Shown: piece after piece, positions 38,876 through 49,176 of the stretch | How the letters are laid out: every line of letters starts with the position of its first letter | How positions within the stretch are numbered: the first letter of the stretch is position 1 | NCBI RefSeq assembly: GCF_038069945.1 | Contig: NZ_JBBPEV010000001.1 | Span: 496,001-560,000, forward strand | Direction of reading: 5' to 3' | Source of the DNA: Aquabacterium sp. A3 | Lineage (GTDB): Bacteria; Pseudomonadota; Gammaproteobacteria; Burkholderiales; Burkholderiaceae_C | Length of the DNA: 64,000 bases | Position numbers and translations under genes: made by a program | Notes under the pieces: generated by a model | The model's input: only the letters and a program-made list of their open reading frames with translations | The model's database searches: none | Told to the model about the DNA's origin: nothing

Positions 38876-40021
38876 TCAGGGCAAGGGAATGGTGATCTTG
38901 AAGACCGTGTGCCCTGGCTCGCTCTCGCATTCGATGGTGCCTTGGTGCTGTTGAACGAAGGTTTGCGCCAGGGTGAGACCCAAACCCGACCCACCGTCTC
39001 GCCCCGATACCAGCGGGTAGAAGATGCGGTCACGCAAGGTCTCGGGGATGCCCGGCCCGTTGTCCTCAATATGCAAGACCAGTGCCAGGCGATACAGCTG
39101 CCGGTTGATGGTCACCCGACGGGCCACGCGTGTTTTGAACACGATGCGCGCATCATGCGTGGCCAAGCGCTCGGACAGGGCCTGGGCGGCGTTGTGCGCG
39201 ATGTTCAGCAGGGCCTGGATGAGTTGCTCACGATCACCCCGGAACTCCGGGATGGAGGTGTCGTAGTCCCGCCAGACCTTCAGCCCTTTGGGGAACTCCG
39301 CCAGGATGACCGAGCGGACACGCTCGCACACCTCATGGATGTTGACGTCGCCCACCAGGTGGGGACGTCGATGCGGGGCCAGCAACCGGTCCACCAGAGA
39401 CTGCAGGCGATCCGCCTCATGGATGATGACCTGCGTGTATTCGATGAGCGACTTGTCATCCAGCTCCATCTGGAGCAACTGTGCCGCACCACGGATGCCG
39501 CCCAGCGGGTTCTTGATTTCGTGCGCGAGGTTGCGAATGAGCTCCTTGTTGGCCTGCACCTGATCCAGTGCACGCTCCTCACGATCCTGGCGGGTTTGCT
39601 GCTCAATTTCAACCAGCTCGACCAGCACCTGGTCGCCATGGCCATAGCGGGTGACGATCACCTGCACGTGCAGGGCGTCGGCATACAGATTGGGGTGGCG
39701 CTTGAGTTCGGCTTGAAGGCGGCTGGTGGCGTACTCGTTGCGGGCCACCGCCGTGACGATTTCGCGCAGCATGGCCGAGTCGGCAAACCAGTCGAAGATG
39801 GACTCACCCAGAACGGCCCGCCTGGACAGGCCCAGCACTTCCTCGAAAGTGGTGTTGGCGAACAGGCAACGCCCATCGGGTTCGACGATGGCCACCATCG
39901 AGGCCAGGTGATCCAGCACAGACCATTGATCGGCGTCATCGGGCAGCCGGTGGGCGCCCGCCGTCAGCCCCAGCCGGGGAGATCTGCTGGCGGTGGCAGG
40001 AACTTGCTGGACTCGGCTCAC
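38876..40021 (-). CDS. ntrB: Nitrogen regulation sensor histidine kinase NtrB
   Basis: About 381 aa soluble kinase. A PAS domain (about 35-140) is followed by the dimerisation H-box NLAHEIKNPLGGIRGAAQLL, which contains the phosphorylated His. The N box is ALLNIAHNAAQAL, and the G boxes are DNGPGIP and SGLGLTLAQ. It phosphorylates or dephosphorylates NtrC under PII control. The start is uncertain: GTG 40021 lies just after the upstream stop; a TTG at 40060 would overlap the upstream gene by 29 bp. Confidence 0.95.
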   Translation of the reverse strand: MSRVQQVPATASRSPRLGLTAGAHRLPDDADQWSVLDHLASMVAIVEPDGRCLFANTTFEEVLGLSRRAVLGESIFDWFADSAMLREIVTAVARNEYATSRLQAELKRHPNLYADALHVQVIVTRYGHGDQVLVELVEIEQQTRQDREERALDQVQANKELIRNLAHEIKNPLGGIRGAAQLLQMELDDKSLIEYTQVIIHEADRLQSLVDRLLAPHRRPHLVGDVNIHEVCERVRSVILAEFPKGLKVWRDYDTSIPEFRGDREQLIQALLNIAHNAAQALSERLATHDARIVFKTRVARRVTINRQLYRLALVLHIEDNGPGIPETLRDRIFYPLVSGRDGGSGLGLTLAQTFVQQHQGTIECESEPGHTVFKITIPLP

Positions 40022-40031
40022 AGAATGACTT

Positions 40032-40568
40032 TCATTGGGACGCTGAAGAGAATTTGCCAAGCTCGCGCTTCAGCGATGCGACATTGGACTCACGGCGGGC
40101 GATCTCGGCCTTGAGTTGTTCGACGCGGTCCAGGTACTTCTGGTAGTTTTTTTCATCCCCACGGCGCTCTGGCTGCCCGTTGTTGTATTCCTGGCGCAAG
40201 CCGGTCAGCGCCTCTTCTTCTTTGCGCAACTCGGCTTCCAGGATGCGACGGGCGTCGGTGTCCATGGACTTCTGCTTGTCGGCACTGATGCGCTCGCCAT
40301 CGCTGGGCGCGGCGGCCGACGAGCGCGTGGGCGCCGTTCGCTGCACACTTTGAATCACGGTGATGGGCGCGCCGTCCAGTGTGCGACACCCCCGCGACTG
40401 GGCCTCTTTGGACGACAAGGCATCGGTGTACAGATTGCCGGGGCACTTGTACACCGGCTTGTCCTGGGCATGCGCCGCGCCTGCGGCCAACACGCCAAGC
40501 ATCAGCCAACAGGCAAACGCGCGCCCCCCCTGCAGGGGCGATGACAGGGTCGTTGGCAATGAACTCAC
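40032..40568 (-). CDS. DUF4124 domain-containing periplasmic protein
   Basis: 178 aa. The signal peptide ends around AAGAAHA. A short DUF4124-like segment follows (VYKCPGNLYTDALSSKEAQSRGCRTLDG) with two Cys, then a charged coiled coil to the C-terminus. GTG 40568 was chosen: GGAG lies 8 nt upstream and the signal peptide begins there. It occupies the gap between glnA and ntrB, a common arrangement in Burkholderiales; its function is not known. Confidence 0.82.
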   Translation of the reverse strand: MSSLPTTLSSPLQGGRAFACWLMLGVLAAGAAHAQDKPVYKCPGNLYTDALSSKEAQSRGCRTLDGAPITVIQSVQRTAPTRSSAAAPSDGERISADKQKSMDTDARRILEAELRKEEEALTGLRQEYNNGQPERRGDEKNYQKYLDRVEQLKAEIARRESNVASLKRELGKFSSASQ

Positions 40569-40673
40569 GCTCGGTCTCCGTTGGTCTGGCCTCACACCCA
40601 AGTATGCCCGCAAGCGGGATGAGCGCGGTGACACCATGAAACCATCCACGCCAAAGCGATCGGCCCCAATGAA

Positions 40674-40697
40674 AAAGGGCGACTTGCGTCGCCCTTT
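40674..40697 (-). terminator. Rho-independent terminator of glnA
   Basis: 10-bp stem AAAGGGCGAC/GTCGCCCTTT with a TTGC loop, followed on the minus strand by TTTTTC, 20 bp after the glnA stop. It separates glnA from the DUF4124-ntrB-ntrC genes, which would need read-through or a separate promoter. Confidence 0.9.
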
Positions 40698-40717
40698 ACA
40701 GACACTCTGATCAGGAA

Positions 40718-42136
40718 TCAGAGCGAGTAGTACATGTCGAACTCGATCGGGTGAGTCGTCATGCGGAAGCGGGTGACTTCCTGCATCTTCAGGTCGATGT
40801 AGGCATCGATGTAAGCATCGGTGAACACGCCACCCTTGGTCAGGAATGCGCGATCCTTGTCCAGGTTTTCCAGAGCCTGATCCAGGCTGTGGCACACGGT
40901 CGGGATCAGCTTGTCCTCTTCCGGCGGCAGGTGGTACAGGTCCTTCGTGGCGGCTTCGCCCGGATGGATCTTGTTTTCCACGCCGTCCAGACCGGCCATC
41001 ATCAGTGCAGCGAAGGCCAGGTAGGGGTTGGCAGAAGGATCGGGGAAGCGAGCTTCGATGCGACGACCCTTGGGGTTGGCCACGTACGGGATGCGGATCG
41101 AGGCCGAGCGGTTCTTGGCCGAGTAGGCCAGCTTCACCGGGGCTTCGAAGCCAGGCACCAGACGCTTGTACGAGTTCGTACCGGGGTTGGTGATGGCGTT
41201 CAGGGCACGGGCGTGCTTGATGATGCCGCCGATGTAGTACAGCGCGAATTCGCTCAGACCAGCGTAGCCGTCACCAGCGAACAGGTTCTTGCCGTCCTTC
41301 CAGATCGACTGGTGAACGTGCATGCCGGAACCGTTGTCGCCCACGATGGGCTTGGGCATGAAGGTGGCGGTCTTGCCATAGGCATGGGCCACGTTCTGGA
41401 TGATGTACTTTTGCAGTTGCAGCCAGTCGGCGCGCTGGGTCAGCGTGGCGAACTTGGTGCCGATTTCCATCTGACCGGCGTTGGCCACTTCGTGGTGATG
41501 CACTTCAACCGGGATGCCCATCGATTCGAGGATCAGGCACATTTCCGAGCGCATGTCCTGGCCGCTGTCGACCGGAGGCACGGGGAAGTAGCCGCCCTTG
41601 ACGGTGGGACGGTAGCCGCTGTTGCCGTGTTCGTAGTCCTTGCCCGTGTTCCAGGCGCCTTCTTCGGACTCGATCTTCACGAAGCAGCCGGACATGTCGG
41701 CGTTCCAGCGCACGCTGTCGAACACGAAGAACTCGGGCTCAGGACCAAAGTAGGCGGTGTCGCCCAGGCCCGAGGCCTTCAGGTAGGCTTCAGCACGCTT
41801 GGCCAGCGAGCGGGGGTCGCGCTCGTAGGGCTTGCCGTCGTGCGGGTCGATGACGTCGCAGGTCAGCAGCAGGGTGGGTTCTTCGAAGAAGGGGTCGATG
41901 TTGGCGGTGTTGGGGTCCGGCATCAGCAGCATGTCGGAGGCTTCAATGCCCTTCCAGCCGGCGATGGAGGAACCGTCGAACGCGTGGCCCGAGGTGAACT
42001 TGTCTTCGTCAAAGTGGGAAACAGGCACAGACACGTGCTGTTCCTTACCACGGGTATCGGTGAAGCGGAAATCAACGAACTTGACTTCGTTGTCCTTCAC
42101 CATCTTCATCACGTCGGCGACGGTCTTGTTGGCCAT
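40718..42136 (-). CDS. glnA: Glutamine synthetase type I
   Basis: 472 aa, the GSI-beta length. The sequence begins [30 protein letters not shown]. The ATP/glutamate site includes [10 protein letters not shown] and the loop [17 protein letters not shown]. The adenylylation Tyr is in [10 protein letters not shown] near residue 398, so GlnE control is expected. It makes glutamine from glutamate and ammonia. A sigma-54 promoter and NtrC sites lie upstream, and ntrBC lie downstream. Confidence 0.98.
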   Translation of the reverse strand: MANKTVADVMKMVKDNEVKFVDFRFTDTRGKEQHVSVPVSHFDEDKFTSGHAFDGSSIAGWKGIEASDMLLMPDPNTANIDPFFEEPTLLLTCDVIDPHDGKPYERDPRSLAKRAEAYLKASGLGDTAYFGPEPEFFVFDSVRWNADMSGCFVKIESEEGAWNTGKDYEHGNSGYRPTVKGGYFPVPPVDSGQDMRSEMCLILESMGIPVEVHHHEVANAGQMEIGTKFATLTQRADWLQLQKYIIQNVAHAYGKTATFMPKPIVGDNGSGMHVHQSIWKDGKNLFAGDGYAGLSEFALYYIGGIIKHARALNAITNPGTNSYKRLVPGFEAPVKLAYSAKNRSASIRIPYVANPKGRRIEARFPDPSANPYLAFAALMMAGLDGVENKIHPGEAATKDLYHLPPEEDKLIPTVCHSLDQALENLDKDRAFLTKGGVFTDAYIDAYIDLKMQEVTRFRMTTHPIEFDMYYSL

Positions 42137-42223
42137 CAGGTGCTCCTAGCGAGAGGCTTGAATGAATACAAGAGGATTGTTGGGGGGCTGCTTCGGATTG
42201 AAACAACCGCACGGCAGTGTAAT

Positions 42224-42238
42224 AGCAGAATCCGTGCC
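42224..42238 (-). promoter_or_regulatory. Sigma-54 promoter of glnA
   Basis: GGCACGGATTCTGCT on the minus strand matches the -24/-12 consensus, with GG and GC exactly 10 bp apart. It lies about 88 bp before the glnA ATG. Confidence 0.82.
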
Positions 42239-42346
42239 CAAATCGGGCCGACACCTCGTCGCTGCCAGCGCGGCCCAAAAATGTGGCCTGCGACAACAAG
42301 CCAACGGCGCGATGGTCGCACAGGAGGCGTGCGCAAGATGCTGCGC

Positions 42347-42362
42347 TGCACCATTTTCACCC
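42347..42362. promoter_or_regulatory. NtrC half-site 2 upstream of glnA
   Basis: TGCACCATTTTCACCC has a perfect left NtrC half (TGCACCA) and a poor right half. It is 54 bp from site 1, about five helical turns, so it lies on the same face. Confidence 0.45.
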
Positions 42363-42400
42363 TGAGCGCTCAGGGAATCGCTCGCCAGAAGGCCCGCATT

Positions 42401-42417
42401 TGCGCCATGTTGGTGCA
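42401..42417. promoter_or_regulatory. NtrC binding site 1 upstream of glnA
   Basis: TGCGCCATGTTGGTGCA matches the NtrC dyad TGCACCA-N3-TGGTGCA with one mismatch. It is about 165 bp upstream of the sigma-54 promoter, a usual distance for an enhancer site. Confidence 0.75.
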
Positions 42418-42431
42418 CAAAAAAGCCAACC

Positions 42432-43229
42432 TCAGTTTCGCACCATTTCGGGGCCTATGTCCGCACCAAGATGGGAAAGGCCGGCGCGCAGATCCTCAAA
42501 CGCCGCCGCCACCAGCTCTGGCCGTCCTTTGACCCCGAGCTCAACGTGCCGCCCATGCTCGGGATGGTCCACACTGGGCAGGCTGAACACCTTGATGCCT
42601 GGATGGCGCGCCTCGATGTCCAACATCAGCGGCGTCAGCCGTGACTCGATGCCGCGGCGAACCACCACGGCATGCTCTCGCTGAACGGCGCTGCCATGCA
42701 GGTCTTGATGCCACTGATCCAGCACCGCCTCCATCATGGGCCAGGCCATGACCGGAAAGCCAGGGACAAAATGCACCCGCCGCTCCATGGAGAACCCGGG
42801 GATGCGGTTGTAGGGGTTGTGAATGATCTCTGCCCCGGCGGGGAAGCAACCCATCTGCAGGCGACGCTGAACGTCTTCGCTGTCAACGTCCATGACCACG
42901 CCTTCTTGTTGCGCCATCTCTTCGCAGCGGGCCAGGATCAACGCTCGGGCCTGCGGGTGCGACACCAGTGAGGTATCCCACGCACGGGCAGCGCAGGCGC
43001 GGGTGTGGTCATCCGGGGTGGCACCAATGCCGCCGAACGAAAAGACCACCTCGCCGGATTGACGCGCTTCGCGCAAGCGCTGCGTGATGCGCGGCGGATC
43101 GTCACCCACGTAGTGGGCCCACGACACGGCCATGCCGCGCTGGGACAGCACGTCGATGGCCTTGGTCAGGTGCTTGTCCTGGCGACGCCCGCTGAGGATT
43201 TCGTCGCCGATGATGATCAGCCCAACCAT
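42432..43229 (-). CDS. CinA N-terminal/MoCF-type domain protein
   Basis: 265 aa. It begins [20 protein letters not shown] and contains FSFGGIGATPDDHT, both typical of the molybdopterin-binding domain of CinA. The C-terminal NMN deamidase domain of full-length CinA is absent. Function in this form is unclear (possibly ADP-ribose pyrophosphatase-like). ATG 43229 is supported by GGAGGG upstream. Its start overlaps the end of the EI24 gene by 13 bp. Confidence 0.85.
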   Translation of the reverse strand: MVGLIIIGDEILSGRRQDKHLTKAIDVLSQRGMAVSWAHYVGDDPPRITQRLREARQSGEVVFSFGGIGATPDDHTRACAARAWDTSLVSHPQARALILARCEEMAQQEGVVMDVDSEDVQRRLQMGCFPAGAEIIHNPYNRIPGFSMERRVHFVPGFPVMAWPMMEAVLDQWHQDLHGSAVQREHAVVVRRGIESRLTPLMLDIEARHPGIKVFSLPSVDHPEHGRHVELGVKGRPELVAAAFEDLRAGLSHLGADIGPEMVRN

Positions 43230-44074
43230 GCCCTGCCCTCCACCGGCACCTGCCGACTTCTCAGTTGATGCAACGCCTGCATCAGGTAATGCGCAAACCA
43301 CAATCCGGTGAGACAGAACACCAGCGTGTAAAGCCACACCGACACCAGCACCAGCACGGGGGCCAGCGCGAATGACAGCACACCGCCGGCCGCCCACAAC
43401 ATCGCAGGCATCGACCCCATGTAACCTGAGGCCACCCCCATGAACATCAGCGGCCCGCGGTGCTGCTTCAGCAAGGCAGCCAACTCCTGCTCACTGGCCC
43501 AGTCCGCCAGCACATCCAGGGTCATCACACGATAGGCCAGCCAACCCCAGACCAAAGGCACCACCAGGCCGGCCACTGGCGGCAACAACCACAAGGGCAG
43601 GGTCAGCACGAAGGCCAACACGGCCACCGCCGTGAGCCGGAACGATTCACCCAGCGATTTCCACCAAGGCACCTGGCCTTGAGGCACGAGCGCCACAAAG
43701 CGCCGTTGCTGTACCAGTTTGGCCATCGCTGGCGCGGCCAGCGCCCCCACCGCCAGCAAACACACCACGATGATCACCGGGATGGAGATGAGCGATATCA
43801 GCAAGGGCACCAGCGCAGCCCTCAAAGACGACCAGCCCATGGCGTCCAGCCAGTCCAGCGCCGCCTGACTCCACCCCCACTGGTCCAGGGCCTGGCGAAC
43901 CGCCTCATTGGCCGGCGTCCATCCCCACCACGCCAGCCCCCCCAGCAGCACAGCACTGAACAGCAACGGAGCGGCGCTGATCCACTGGACACGCCACAAC
44001 AAACCGTAGAGCACCGCACGCCAGGCCGCCCCCCACACGTCGCCCCACCGCGAGGCGGCCTCGGCCACGCTCAT
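43217..44074 (-). CDS. EI24 domain-containing membrane protein (CysZ-like)
   Basis: 285 aa with four to six hydrophobic segments, including [45 protein letters not shown] and two further pairs towards the C-terminus. The EI24/CysZ family includes sulfate-uptake proteins, but this branch is uncharacterised. The ATG overlaps the stop of the TIGR00266 gene (ATGA). Confidence 0.8.
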   Translation of the reverse strand: MSVAEAASRWGDVWGAAWRAVLYGLLWRVQWISAAPLLFSAVLLGGLAWWGWTPANEAVRQALDQWGWSQAALDWLDAMGWSSLRAALVPLLISLISIPVIIVVCLLAVGALAAPAMAKLVQQRRFVALVPQGQVPWWKSLGESFRLTAVAVLAFVLTLPLWLLPPVAGLVVPLVWGWLAYRVMTLDVLADWASEQELAALLKQHRGPLMFMGVASGYMGSMPAMLWAAGGVLSFALAPVLVLVSVWLYTLVFCLTGLWFAHYLMQALHQLRSRQVPVEGRAWLG

Positions 44075-44886
44075 TCTTGATCGCCTCCCAGCAGACCTCC
44101 GAGCAAACCACCGCCGGCCACACCGGTCAGCAGGCCACCTTGTTCGCGCGTACCGCCGCCGGTCTGGGGCGCTGCAGCAAAGATGCGCGACGCCAGTCGA
44201 GAAAACGGCAGGCTCTGCAGCCAGACGTGGCCGGGACCTGTCAGGCGCGCCAGGAACAGGCCCTCGCCGCCGAACAGCGCGGTTTTGACCTTGCCGACGT
44301 ACTGGATGTCGAAATCGACGCCGCCGGTGTAAGCGACCACGCAGCCCGTGTCGATCATCAGCGATTCGCCCGCTTTCAACTCACGGCGCACCACGGTGCC
44401 ACCGGCATGCACGAACGCCAGCCCGTCGCCTTCGAGCTTCTGCATGATGAAGCCCTCGCCACCAAAAAAGCCTGTGCCCAGGCGCTGCTGTAGCGCAATG
44501 CCCAGGGAAACGCCCCGGGCAGCACACAGGAACGAGTCCTTCTGACAAATCAAGGTACCGCCCAGTTCACGCAGGTCCATCGGGACGATCTTGCCCGGAT
44601 AGGGGGCCGCAAATGCCACGCGGCGCTTGCCCTGCCCCTGGTTGGTGTAGATGGTGGTGAACAGGCTCTCGCCAGTGATGAGCCGCTTGCCAGCCCCCAG
44701 CAATTTGCCGAACAGTCCACCGGTTTGCTGAGAGCCGTCACCGAACACGGTGTCCATGGTGATGCCCATGTCCATGAACATCATGCTGCCAGCCTCACCG
44801 ATGGCTGCTTCGCCGGGGTCGAGTTCGACCTCGACAAACTGCATCTCGGCGCCCTTGATTTCGTAATCCACCACATCCATGGCCAT
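44071..44886 (-). CDS. TIGR00266/AIM24 family protein
   Basis: 271 aa, predicted all-beta. It begins [33 protein letters not shown], typical of the family, and repeats Gly-rich strands such as [19 protein letters not shown] and [15 protein letters not shown] Gly-rich tail [14 protein letters not shown] ends it. The family has no established function. It is the first gene of an overlapping leftward operon with EI24 and CinA-like genes. Confidence 0.88.
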   Translation of the reverse strand: MAMDVVDYEIKGAEMQFVEVELDPGEAAIGEAGSMMFMDMGITMDTVFGDGSQQTGGLFGKLLGAGKRLITGESLFTTIYTNQGQGKRRVAFAAPYPGKIVPMDLRELGGTLICQKDSFLCAARGVSLGIALQQRLGTGFFGGEGFIMQKLEGDGLAFVHAGGTVVRRELKAGESLMIDTGCVVAYTGGVDFDIQYVGKVKTALFGGEGLFLARLTGPGHVWLQSLPFSRLASRIFAAAPQTGGGTREQGGLLTGVAGGGLLGGLLGGDQE

Positions 44887-45031
44887 GGCCTTGCTGCTCC
44901 TTCAACTGGGGTCATCACGTCAACCAGCCCACCTGTCAGGCGGTCGACCTCGGCGCTGATTGTGGCGCAGTTCATCGCCCCATGTGGGTGGCAAGCCCAT
45001 GCACCGGCCACCAAGCGGCGACAATGTGCGC

Positions 45032-46321
45032 ATGTCCAATGTGTTTGATGTGATCGTGGTGGGCGCCGGAGCGGCGGGCCTGTTCTGCGCTGGCGTGGCC
45101 GGGCAGCGAGGCCTGCGCGTGCTGCTCATCGACCACGCCGCGAAAGTGGCCGAGAAGGTGCGCATTTCCGGCGGAGGTCGCTGCAACTTCACCAACCGCG
45201 AGGTCGGGCCCACGAACTTCCTGTCCGAGAACCCGCACTTTTGTCGCTCTGCACTGGCCGGCTACACCCCGCAGGATTTTCTGGCGCTGGTGGGACGACA
45301 TGGCATCGCCTGGCATGAAAAGCACAAGGGGCAGCTGTTTTGCAACCACAAGGCCGACGACATCATCCGGATGTTGCTGGCCGAATGCGATCAAGGCGGT
45401 GTCACCCGGTGGCAGCCCTGTGCGGTGCAGGACATCAGACGCACCCTGGCCGATGACGGATGCCGATTCGAGCTGGACACGGAGCGCGGGCCAGTACGCG
45501 CCCACCAACTGGTCATCGCCACGGGGGGCTTGTCCATTCCCAAGATCGGGGCCACGGATTTCGGGCAGCGACTGGCAGCCCAATGGGGCCACGCCATCGT
45601 GCCGCTGCGCCCTGCCCTCGTGCCGCTGACGTTCTCTGCCGACACCTGGTCCCCATTCGTGCCCCTGGCGGGCATTTCGCTGGAAGTGCTGGTGAGCGCC
45701 GAGGTGGTGGATGGCGGCAAACGCTCGAGGCACCACACCGTGAGCTTTCTGGAGGACCTGTTGTTCACGCACCGGGGCCTGAGCGGCCCCGCCATCTTGC
45801 AAATCTCCAGCTTCTGGCAACCGGGGCAGACGCTGCAGATCAACCTGGCGCCGCAGCATGAGCTGGCAGGCCTGCTCAAGCAGGCCAAGGTCGGCTCTCG
45901 CAAGCAACTGGCCACCGAGTGGGCCTTGGCCCTGGGAGACGCAGCGCCACAGCGCCTGGCCCAGACATGGCTGGAGCAGTTCTGCCAAGGCAGCACAGGC
46001 GGGGTCGTGGGCCTGCGCCCTGGCGCCCCTCTGGCCGAGCACAAGGACAAGGATCTGGAGGCACTGGGCGCGTCGGCCAACCACTGGCACATCCTGCCGG
46101 CAGGCACGGAGGGCTACGCCAAGGCCGAGGTGACTGCAGGCGGTGTGGACACGCGCGAGCTGAGCTCCCAGACCATGGAGAGCAAGCGGGTGGCCGGTCT
46201 GCATTTCATCGGCGAGGTGGTGGACGTGACAGGGTGGCTCGGAGGCTACAACTTCCAATGGGCATGGGCCTCGGCCATGGCCTGTGCCAGGGCGCTGCAG
46301 CCCCTGCCAGAGGTGGCCTGA
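45032..46321 (+). CDS. NAD(P)/FAD-dependent oxidoreductase, HI0933/YhiN family
   Basis: 429 aa flavoprotein. The FAD-binding Rossmann motif VVGAGAAGLFCAGVAGQRG lies at the N-terminus, followed by the family signature VRISGGGRCNFTNR. The C-terminal GLHFIGEVVDVTGWLGGYNFQWAWASA closes the FAD site. The substrate is unknown. ATG 45032 was chosen over an upstream frame because it begins directly before the Rossmann strand. Confidence 0.92.
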   Translation: MSNVFDVIVVGAGAAGLFCAGVAGQRGLRVLLIDHAAKVAEKVRISGGGRCNFTNREVGPTNFLSENPHFCRSALAGYTPQDFLALVGRHGIAWHEKHKGQLFCNHKADDIIRMLLAECDQGGVTRWQPCAVQDIRRTLADDGCRFELDTERGPVRAHQLVIATGGLSIPKIGATDFGQRLAAQWGHAIVPLRPALVPLTFSADTWSPFVPLAGISLEVLVSAEVVDGGKRSRHHTVSFLEDLLFTHRGLSGPAILQISSFWQPGQTLQINLAPQHELAGLLKQAKVGSRKQLATEWALALGDAAPQRLAQTWLEQFCQGSTGGVVGLRPGAPLAEHKDKDLEALGASANHWHILPAGTEGYAKAEVTAGGVDTRELSSQTMESKRVAGLHFIGEVVDVTGWLGGYNFQWAWASAMACARALQPLPEVA

Positions 46322-46357
46322 GACCGACGGCGCCCAACAAACCGGTAAACTGCCGCC

Positions 46358-47089
46358 ATGAGCCGCACACACTTTGGTTTCCAGCAGGTCGACGAATCAG
46401 AAAAGGCCAGCCGCGTTCGCGGCGTGTTCGATTCGGTGGCCAACAAGTACGACGTGATGAACGACCTCATGTCGGCCGGCATGCACCGGCTGTGGAAGGC
46501 CTACACCATCACGGCCAGCGGCGTTCGACCTGGTCATAAAGTGCTGGACATCGCTGGCGGCACAGGCGATCTGTCCGAGGCATTCGCCAAGAGGGTGGGC
46601 CCCTCCGGCATGGTGGTGCACACCGACATCAACCTGGCCATGCTGAGCACCGGACGGGACCGCCTGATCAACAGCGGCATGGCCCTGCCGACCACGCTGT
46701 GCGATGCTGAAAAGCTGCCCTTTCCGGCGCACACATTCGACATCGTGTCGGTGGCTTTTGGCCTGCGCAACATGACCCACAAGGACCTGGCCCTCAAGGA
46801 AATGTGCCGCGTGCTCAAGCCGGGCGGCCGACTGCTGGTGCTGGAGTTCTCGAAGGTGGCCAAGCCACTGGAGAAGGCTTACGACTGGTACTCCTTCAAC
46901 ATCCTGCCCAAGCTGGGCAAGCTGGTGGCCAATGACGAAGAAAGCTACCGCTACCTTGCCGAGTCCATTCGCATGCACCCCGATCAGGCCACCCTCAAAG
47001 CCATGATGAAGGATGCGGGCTTTGGTCACGTCGATGTGCACAACATGACCGCCGGTGTGGTGGCCCTGCACATGGGCATCAAGTGCTGA
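46358..47089 (+). CDS. ubiE: Demethylubiquinol/demethylmenaquinol C-methyltransferase
   Basis: 243 aa. SAM-binding motif I is [12 protein letters not shown]; the ubiE signature is present as [17 protein letters not shown] near the start and [27 protein letters not shown]. It C-methylates the quinone ring in ubiquinone synthesis. It lies 36 bp after the flavoprotein gene on the same strand. Confidence 0.97.
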   Translation: MSRTHFGFQQVDESEKASRVRGVFDSVANKYDVMNDLMSAGMHRLWKAYTITASGVRPGHKVLDIAGGTGDLSEAFAKRVGPSGMVVHTDINLAMLSTGRDRLINSGMALPTTLCDAEKLPFPAHTFDIVSVAFGLRNMTHKDLALKEMCRVLKPGGRLLVLEFSKVAKPLEKAYDWYSFNILPKLGKLVANDEESYRYLAESIRMHPDQATLKAMMKDAGFGHVDVHNMTAGVVALHMGIKC

Positions 47090-47128
47090 CCCTGATCGGC
47101 ATGCGGCACCGCTGAGCTGTCTTGATTC

Positions 47129-47962
47129 ATGCCAGAGTCGTCCACACCGCGATCCAGGGTGCGCGCCAGACAGGCGCGCATGCCGGGTCCGGAGTTCAAT
47201 GTTGAAGAGCTGGCCGCGCGCACAGGCGTGAGCGTGCGCAACATCCGCGCCTATCAAACCGCCGGACTGCTGCCGCCGCCACGCCTGAAGGGCCGCCTTG
47301 GCCTGTATGACGCGGCACACCAGGGCAAGCTGGAGTTGATCCGCGATCTGCGCGCACAAGGGTTTCGGCTGGAGGCCATCAAGCGCATGCTCTCGCATAC
47401 GCCTGAAGGCGCGTGGTCGGAGTATTCGCTGATCAGCGAGCTGTTCTCGACCACATTCTTCACGGTGGAGCCCCCCCAACGCAAAGCCATCGCCGACATG
47501 GCCGCCCATTGGCACACTGCGGCCACCCCGGCGCAAAAAGAGCGCTTGCGCAAGAATGGTCTGTACCGCGAGGTCGGGCCAGACGAGGTGGAAATGCTCA
47601 GCCCGTCACTGGAGCGCATCGGCGTGCAGTTGGCCGAGTTGCAAGTGCCACTGGACACCGTGCTGGACTTGCAGGACGTTCTGATCAAACACTGCCGTGC
47701 ACTGGCGCGCAGTTATGTGGATGAGCTGTTCATGACGCTGCTGCAGCGTCTGGCCGAGACACAGGCGCAAGCCAAGGCACAAGGCCTGCCACCAGACCCT
47801 CAGGCGCTGGCCGGCATGCTCACCCTGTTCGAGCGACTCAGGCCACTGGCCATCGGCTCGGTCAGCGCGGCCTTTCCGGTGGTGCTTCAACAAGAATTTG
47901 ACCGCACGCTGCAAAAACACATCAAATCAAAGCACACCAAAGGCGCACGCAGCAGGTCTTGA
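47129..47962 (+). CDS. MerR-family transcriptional regulator
   Basis: 277 aa. The MerR helix-turn-helix is [29 protein letters not shown] (about 25-55), followed by a helical coiled coil and a long C-terminal region of about 150 residues without metal-binding Cys clusters. The effector is unknown. ATG 47180 ([10 protein letters not shown]) is an alternative start; neither has a strong Shine-Dalgarno. Confidence 0.85.
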   Translation: MPESSTPRSRVRARQARMPGPEFNVEELAARTGVSVRNIRAYQTAGLLPPPRLKGRLGLYDAAHQGKLELIRDLRAQGFRLEAIKRMLSHTPEGAWSEYSLISELFSTTFFTVEPPQRKAIADMAAHWHTAATPAQKERLRKNGLYREVGPDEVEMLSPSLERIGVQLAELQVPLDTVLDLQDVLIKHCRALARSYVDELFMTLLQRLAETQAQAKAQGLPPDPQALAGMLTLFERLRPLAIGSVSAAFPVVLQQEFDRTLQKHIKSKHTKGARSRS

Positions 47963-47993
47963 GTGGCGCACGCTCAGGCCAGACCACACAAGA

Positions 47994-48024
47994 CAAAAAG
48001 CCCAGCAGATTGCTCTGCTGGGCT
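47994..48024 (-). terminator. Rho-independent terminator of tRNA-Pro
   Basis: 11-bp stem AGCCCAGCAGA/TCTGCTGGGCT with a 4-nt loop, followed on the minus strand by TTTTTGTC. Confidence 0.9.
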
Positions 48025-48036
48025 CGTGTCCTTCAA

Positions 48037-48114
<78 letters not shown>

Positions 48115-48177
48115 CGAAGACTTGAACTATAGCATGTTTTGAGGCTTCAGCGCCAGCGCACCGCCCAGGTTGCTCGG

Positions 48178-48729
48178 TCACGACAACAAGTCGCGAATCG
48201 ACAACAAGGTGGCACGCAGGGCTGCAACCGCCTCAGGCGACGCCGCCTCCAGCCCCGTCAAGTCGGGCGCGGGCAGTTGCGAATCGGCCGACGCCAGACC
48301 GGAGGCCATCAACGGCTGTGATGCTGCATGCGCCCATGCCCCTGGGCGGGCGGGCAATCGGTGACCAGTGCCCACAGACCGATCGCGATCGACCACAGGC
48401 TCAAGCGCATCCGCAAGCCCTTCTTCGGTTTCGGGCTCCATGCCATGAACCGCCAACTCGTTGCGCGCGCCACTGATCGTGAATCCGCGTTCGTACAACA
48501 ACTCGCGTATGCGACGAATCAACAGCACCTCGTGGTGCTGGTAATAACGGCGATTGCCTCGGCGCTTCATGGGTCGCAGTTGCGCGAACTCCTGCTCCCA
48601 GTAGCGCAAGACGTAAGGCTTGACCAGGCACAGCTCGCTGACTTCACCGATGGTGAAATAGCGTTTGGCAGGGATGGGGGGCAACACCCCCTCGATCCGC
48701 CCGGACTCAGAGCGCTCGTGATTGGCCAT
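48178..48729 (-). CDS. MerR-family regulator adjacent to ihfA
   Basis: About 183 aa. The MerR DNA-binding domain is KRYFTIGEVSELCLVKPYVLRYWEQEFAQLRPMKRRGNRRYYQ; the C-terminal part is low-complexity with no metal-binding Cys. This gene commonly follows ihfA in betaproteobacteria and its target is unknown. ATG 48729 is used; a GTG at 48747 is possible. Confidence 0.88.
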   Translation of the reverse strand: MANHERSESGRIEGVLPPIPAKRYFTIGEVSELCLVKPYVLRYWEQEFAQLRPMKRRGNRRYYQHHEVLLIRRIRELLYERGFTISGARNELAVHGMEPETEEGLADALEPVVDRDRSVGTGHRLPARPGAWAHAASQPLMASGLASADSQLPAPDLTGLEAASPEAVAALRATLLSIRDLLS

Positions 48730-48797
48730 GGACAACTTGGGTTGCACCCGTCAGAAACTCCCGATCACCGGCGTGACCTGGGGCAGAACTTCGGACT

Positions 48798-49157
48798 TTA
48801 CTCCAAGTCCTCACCATCGGCGGCATCACCTTGCACCAGCCCCTTGAGCTTGGCGCTGGCGTGGAAGGTGACGACGTTACGGGCCTTGATGGGGATGGCC
48901 TCACCCGTGCGGGGGTTGCGCCCCGGGCGAGGTGCCTTGCGACGGATCTGGAAGTTGCCAAAGCCCGACAGCTTCACGTCACGACCTTCGACCAGGGTGT
49001 CGTTGATCAACTCGAAAAACGCTTCGACCATGTCCTTGGACTCGCGCTTGTTCAGGCCCAGCCGCTCGAACAACAGTTCGGACAGCTCGGCCTTGGTCAG
49101 CGTCGGCGTCTCGATGGACGGCAACAGCACCGTCAGATCGCTGATCTTGTCGTTCAT
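48798..49157 (-). CDS. ihfA: Integration host factor subunit alpha
   Basis: 119 aa. It contains [32 protein letters not shown] and the DNA-bending beta arm [19 protein letters not shown] with the intercalating Pro. It pairs with IhfB to bend DNA, including at sigma-54 promoters such as that of glnA here. It has a longer N-terminus than E. coli IhfA (about 15 residues more). GGGGAGGG precedes the ATG; it follows pheT by 19 bp, as in E. coli. Confidence 0.97.
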   Translation of the reverse strand: MNDKISDLTVLLPSIETPTLTKAELSELLFERLGLNKRESKDMVEAFFELINDTLVEGRDVKLSGFGNFQIRRKAPRPGRNPRTGEAIPIKARNVVTFHASAKLKGLVQGDAADGEDLE

Positions 49158-49176
49158 GGGCGAGCCCTCCCCTGGC

